DNA of 7,974 bases from an uncultured Bacteroidales bacterium (GTDB taxonomy: Bacteria > Bacteroidota > Bacteroidia > Bacteroidales > Muribaculaceae), in the NCBI GenBank assembly GCA_947176515.1, contig CAMWQZ010000038.1, forward strand, positions 1 through 7,974, in the 5' to 3' direction. Below the pieces are notes generated by a model. That model had not been told where the DNA came from and searched no databases. It worked only from the letters and a program-made list of their open reading frames with translations. Made by a program: the position numbers and the translations under genes. The stretch's first letter is position 1. Each line of letters opens with the position of its first letter. Of the stretch, positions 7,240 to 7,974 are shown one piece after another.

Positions 7240-7974
7240 TGCAACAGGAGTTTAGTTAGTAATACATCAAAAAGCAAAATCAGGATGCTGCTGGCAACCA
7301 CGCTATCGGTGCTCGCCTTGCCTACATCGAGAGCTCCGCCTTTGACGTAGTAGCCGTAAAAAGATGAAACGGAAGCTATGATATATGCGAAGAACAGTGA
7401 TTTAATAAGACCATACCACACATACCATTCCTGGAAAAATGCCTGAAGACCATAGATATATTTTGTCACAGTAATCATCTCGGTGAATAATGCAACAAAG
7501 TAGCCGCCAATGAGTGAAGTACCTATACAAAGGATAACCAAAACTGGCATGAATGATACAAAGGCGATTATTTTAGGGAGCACAAGGAAGTTACAAGAGT
7601 TGACACCCATGATTTCAAGAGCGTCAATCTGTTCCGTAACTCGCATTGTGCCTATCTCGGATGCGATATTTGAACCGACTTTGCCGGCCAGGATAAGGCA
7701 TAAGATAGAGTTTGAAAATTCCAGCAGGATGATTTCTCGTGTCGCCATGCCGGTGGAGTAGGCAGGAATCAGAGGTGAGGCAATATTGAGCTGCATCTGA
7801 ATGGTGATAACGGCTCCGATAAAGATAGAAATAATGATTACCAGAGGGATGGAATCAATTACGAGTTTTGAAACTTCGGCAACTGTGCGTCGTGCGAACA
7901 CTCCCCAGCGGTCGGGTAGTGCAAACACGCGCTTCATAAAGAGGCAATAGCGTCCAAAAGTTGCGAGCGAATTA
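7236..7974 (-). CDS. mlaE: MlaE-family lipid ABC transporter permease (5' end cut off by the window edge)
   Basis: This is an integral inner-membrane permease of the MlaE/YrbE family, which works with an MlaF ATPase and usually an MCE-domain (MlaD) protein to move phospholipids between inner membrane and outer envelope. The first ATG in the window is at 7937, but the frame stays open to the edge and reads NSLATFGRYCLFMKRVF, which looks like the normal family N-terminus (a GRY..LM segment before the first long helix). The real start is therefore probably only a few codons outside the window. Numbering from the Met at 7937, hydrophobic segments lie at about 28-50, 70-90, 118-150, 176-196 and 212-231. 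The family signature GTMRVTEQIDALEIMGVN is at 96-113, preceded by LILAGKVGSNIASE, and the C-terminal YYVKGGALDVGKAST motif is at 196-210. Its TGA overlaps the ATG of the ATPase gene by 4 bases. No MCE gene is visible, so the substrate is inferred from the family only. Confidence 0.92.
   Translation of the reverse strand, partial: NSLATFGRYCLFMKRVFALPDRWGVFARRTVAEVSKLVIDSIPLVIIISIFIGAVITIQMQLNIASPLIPAYSTGMATREIILLEFSNSILCLILAGKVGSNIASEIGTMRVTEQIDALEIMGVNSCNFLVLPKIIAFVSFMPVLVILCIGTSLIGGYFVALFTEMITVTKYIYGLQAFFQEWYVWYGLIKSLFFAYIIASVSSFYGYYVKGGALDVGKASTDSVVASSILILLFDVLLTKLLLQ

Larger units (their letters stand above)
1276..7974 (-). other. Five-gene operon mlaE-mlaF-holB-addB-like-hemW (runs off the right edge)
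   Basis: Five minus-strand genes follow each other without any intergenic space: ATGA overlaps at 7236-7239, 6451-6454 and 5333-5336, and TAAACATG at 2362-2369. None of the internal starts has a Shine-Dalgarno motif, so reinitiation or coupling by ribosomes ending the previous gene is the likely mode of translation. No promoter-like TTTG-N19-21-TAnnTTTG pair was noticed inside. The operon promoter, and possibly more genes, lie beyond 7974. Confidence 0.8.

Noticed and set aside
1..7974. tRNA or rRNA genes, CRISPR arrays, insertion sequences, riboswitches or an origin
   Set aside because: Reading both strands gave no cloverleaf, spaced direct repeats, transposase motifs or terminal inverted repeats; coding density is too high to hide a larger element.

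Overview
The window looks like chromosomal DNA from a member of the Bacteroidota, most likely the order Bacteroidales. This rests on three things: the protein flavour of the MlaE/MlaF, HolB and AddB-like genes; starts without Shine-Dalgarno sequences, preceded by A-rich stretches; and a textbook Bacteroidota promoter (TTTTG, 19 bases, TAACTTTG) at 1188-1219. Family or genus cannot be settled from the sequence alone. All six genes lie on the minus strand, so transcription runs from the right edge to the left edge.

Right to middle (7974 down to 1276) is one tightly packed operon of five housekeeping genes: an MlaE-type lipid ABC permease (cut by the right edge), its MlaF-type ATPase, the DNA polymerase III delta-prime clamp-loader subunit (holB), a large AddB-like protein with a RecB-type nuclease domain, and the heme chaperone hemW. 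The first three junctions are 4-base ATGA stop/start overlaps and the fourth has only 2 bases between stop and start, so translation is probably coupled throughout. The functions are unrelated: envelope lipid trafficking, replication, double-strand-break repair and heme delivery. No promoter is visible for the operon; it must lie beyond the right edge.

The 129-base gap at 1147-1275 is the only intergenic stretch of any size. It holds a weak hairpin at the hemW stop codon, the promoter of the last gene, and a 7-base inverted repeat around the predicted transcription start.

The left part (1146 down to 67) is a separate transcription unit: a YhcG/DUF1016 protein with a C-terminal PD-(D/E)XK nuclease domain, a family often seen in restriction-modification and other accessory loci. 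By hand count it is about 41% GC against about 47% for hemW. Its coding sequence contains a perfect 11-base-arm hairpin. The last 66 bases contain no gene I can support, only a 14-base perfect palindrome.

I see no new multi-gene system here. The items most worth a second look are the YhcG nuclease unit (own promoter, dyad at the start site, internal hairpin) and the placement of an AddB-like gene in a replication/lipid-transport operon without a visible AddA partner.
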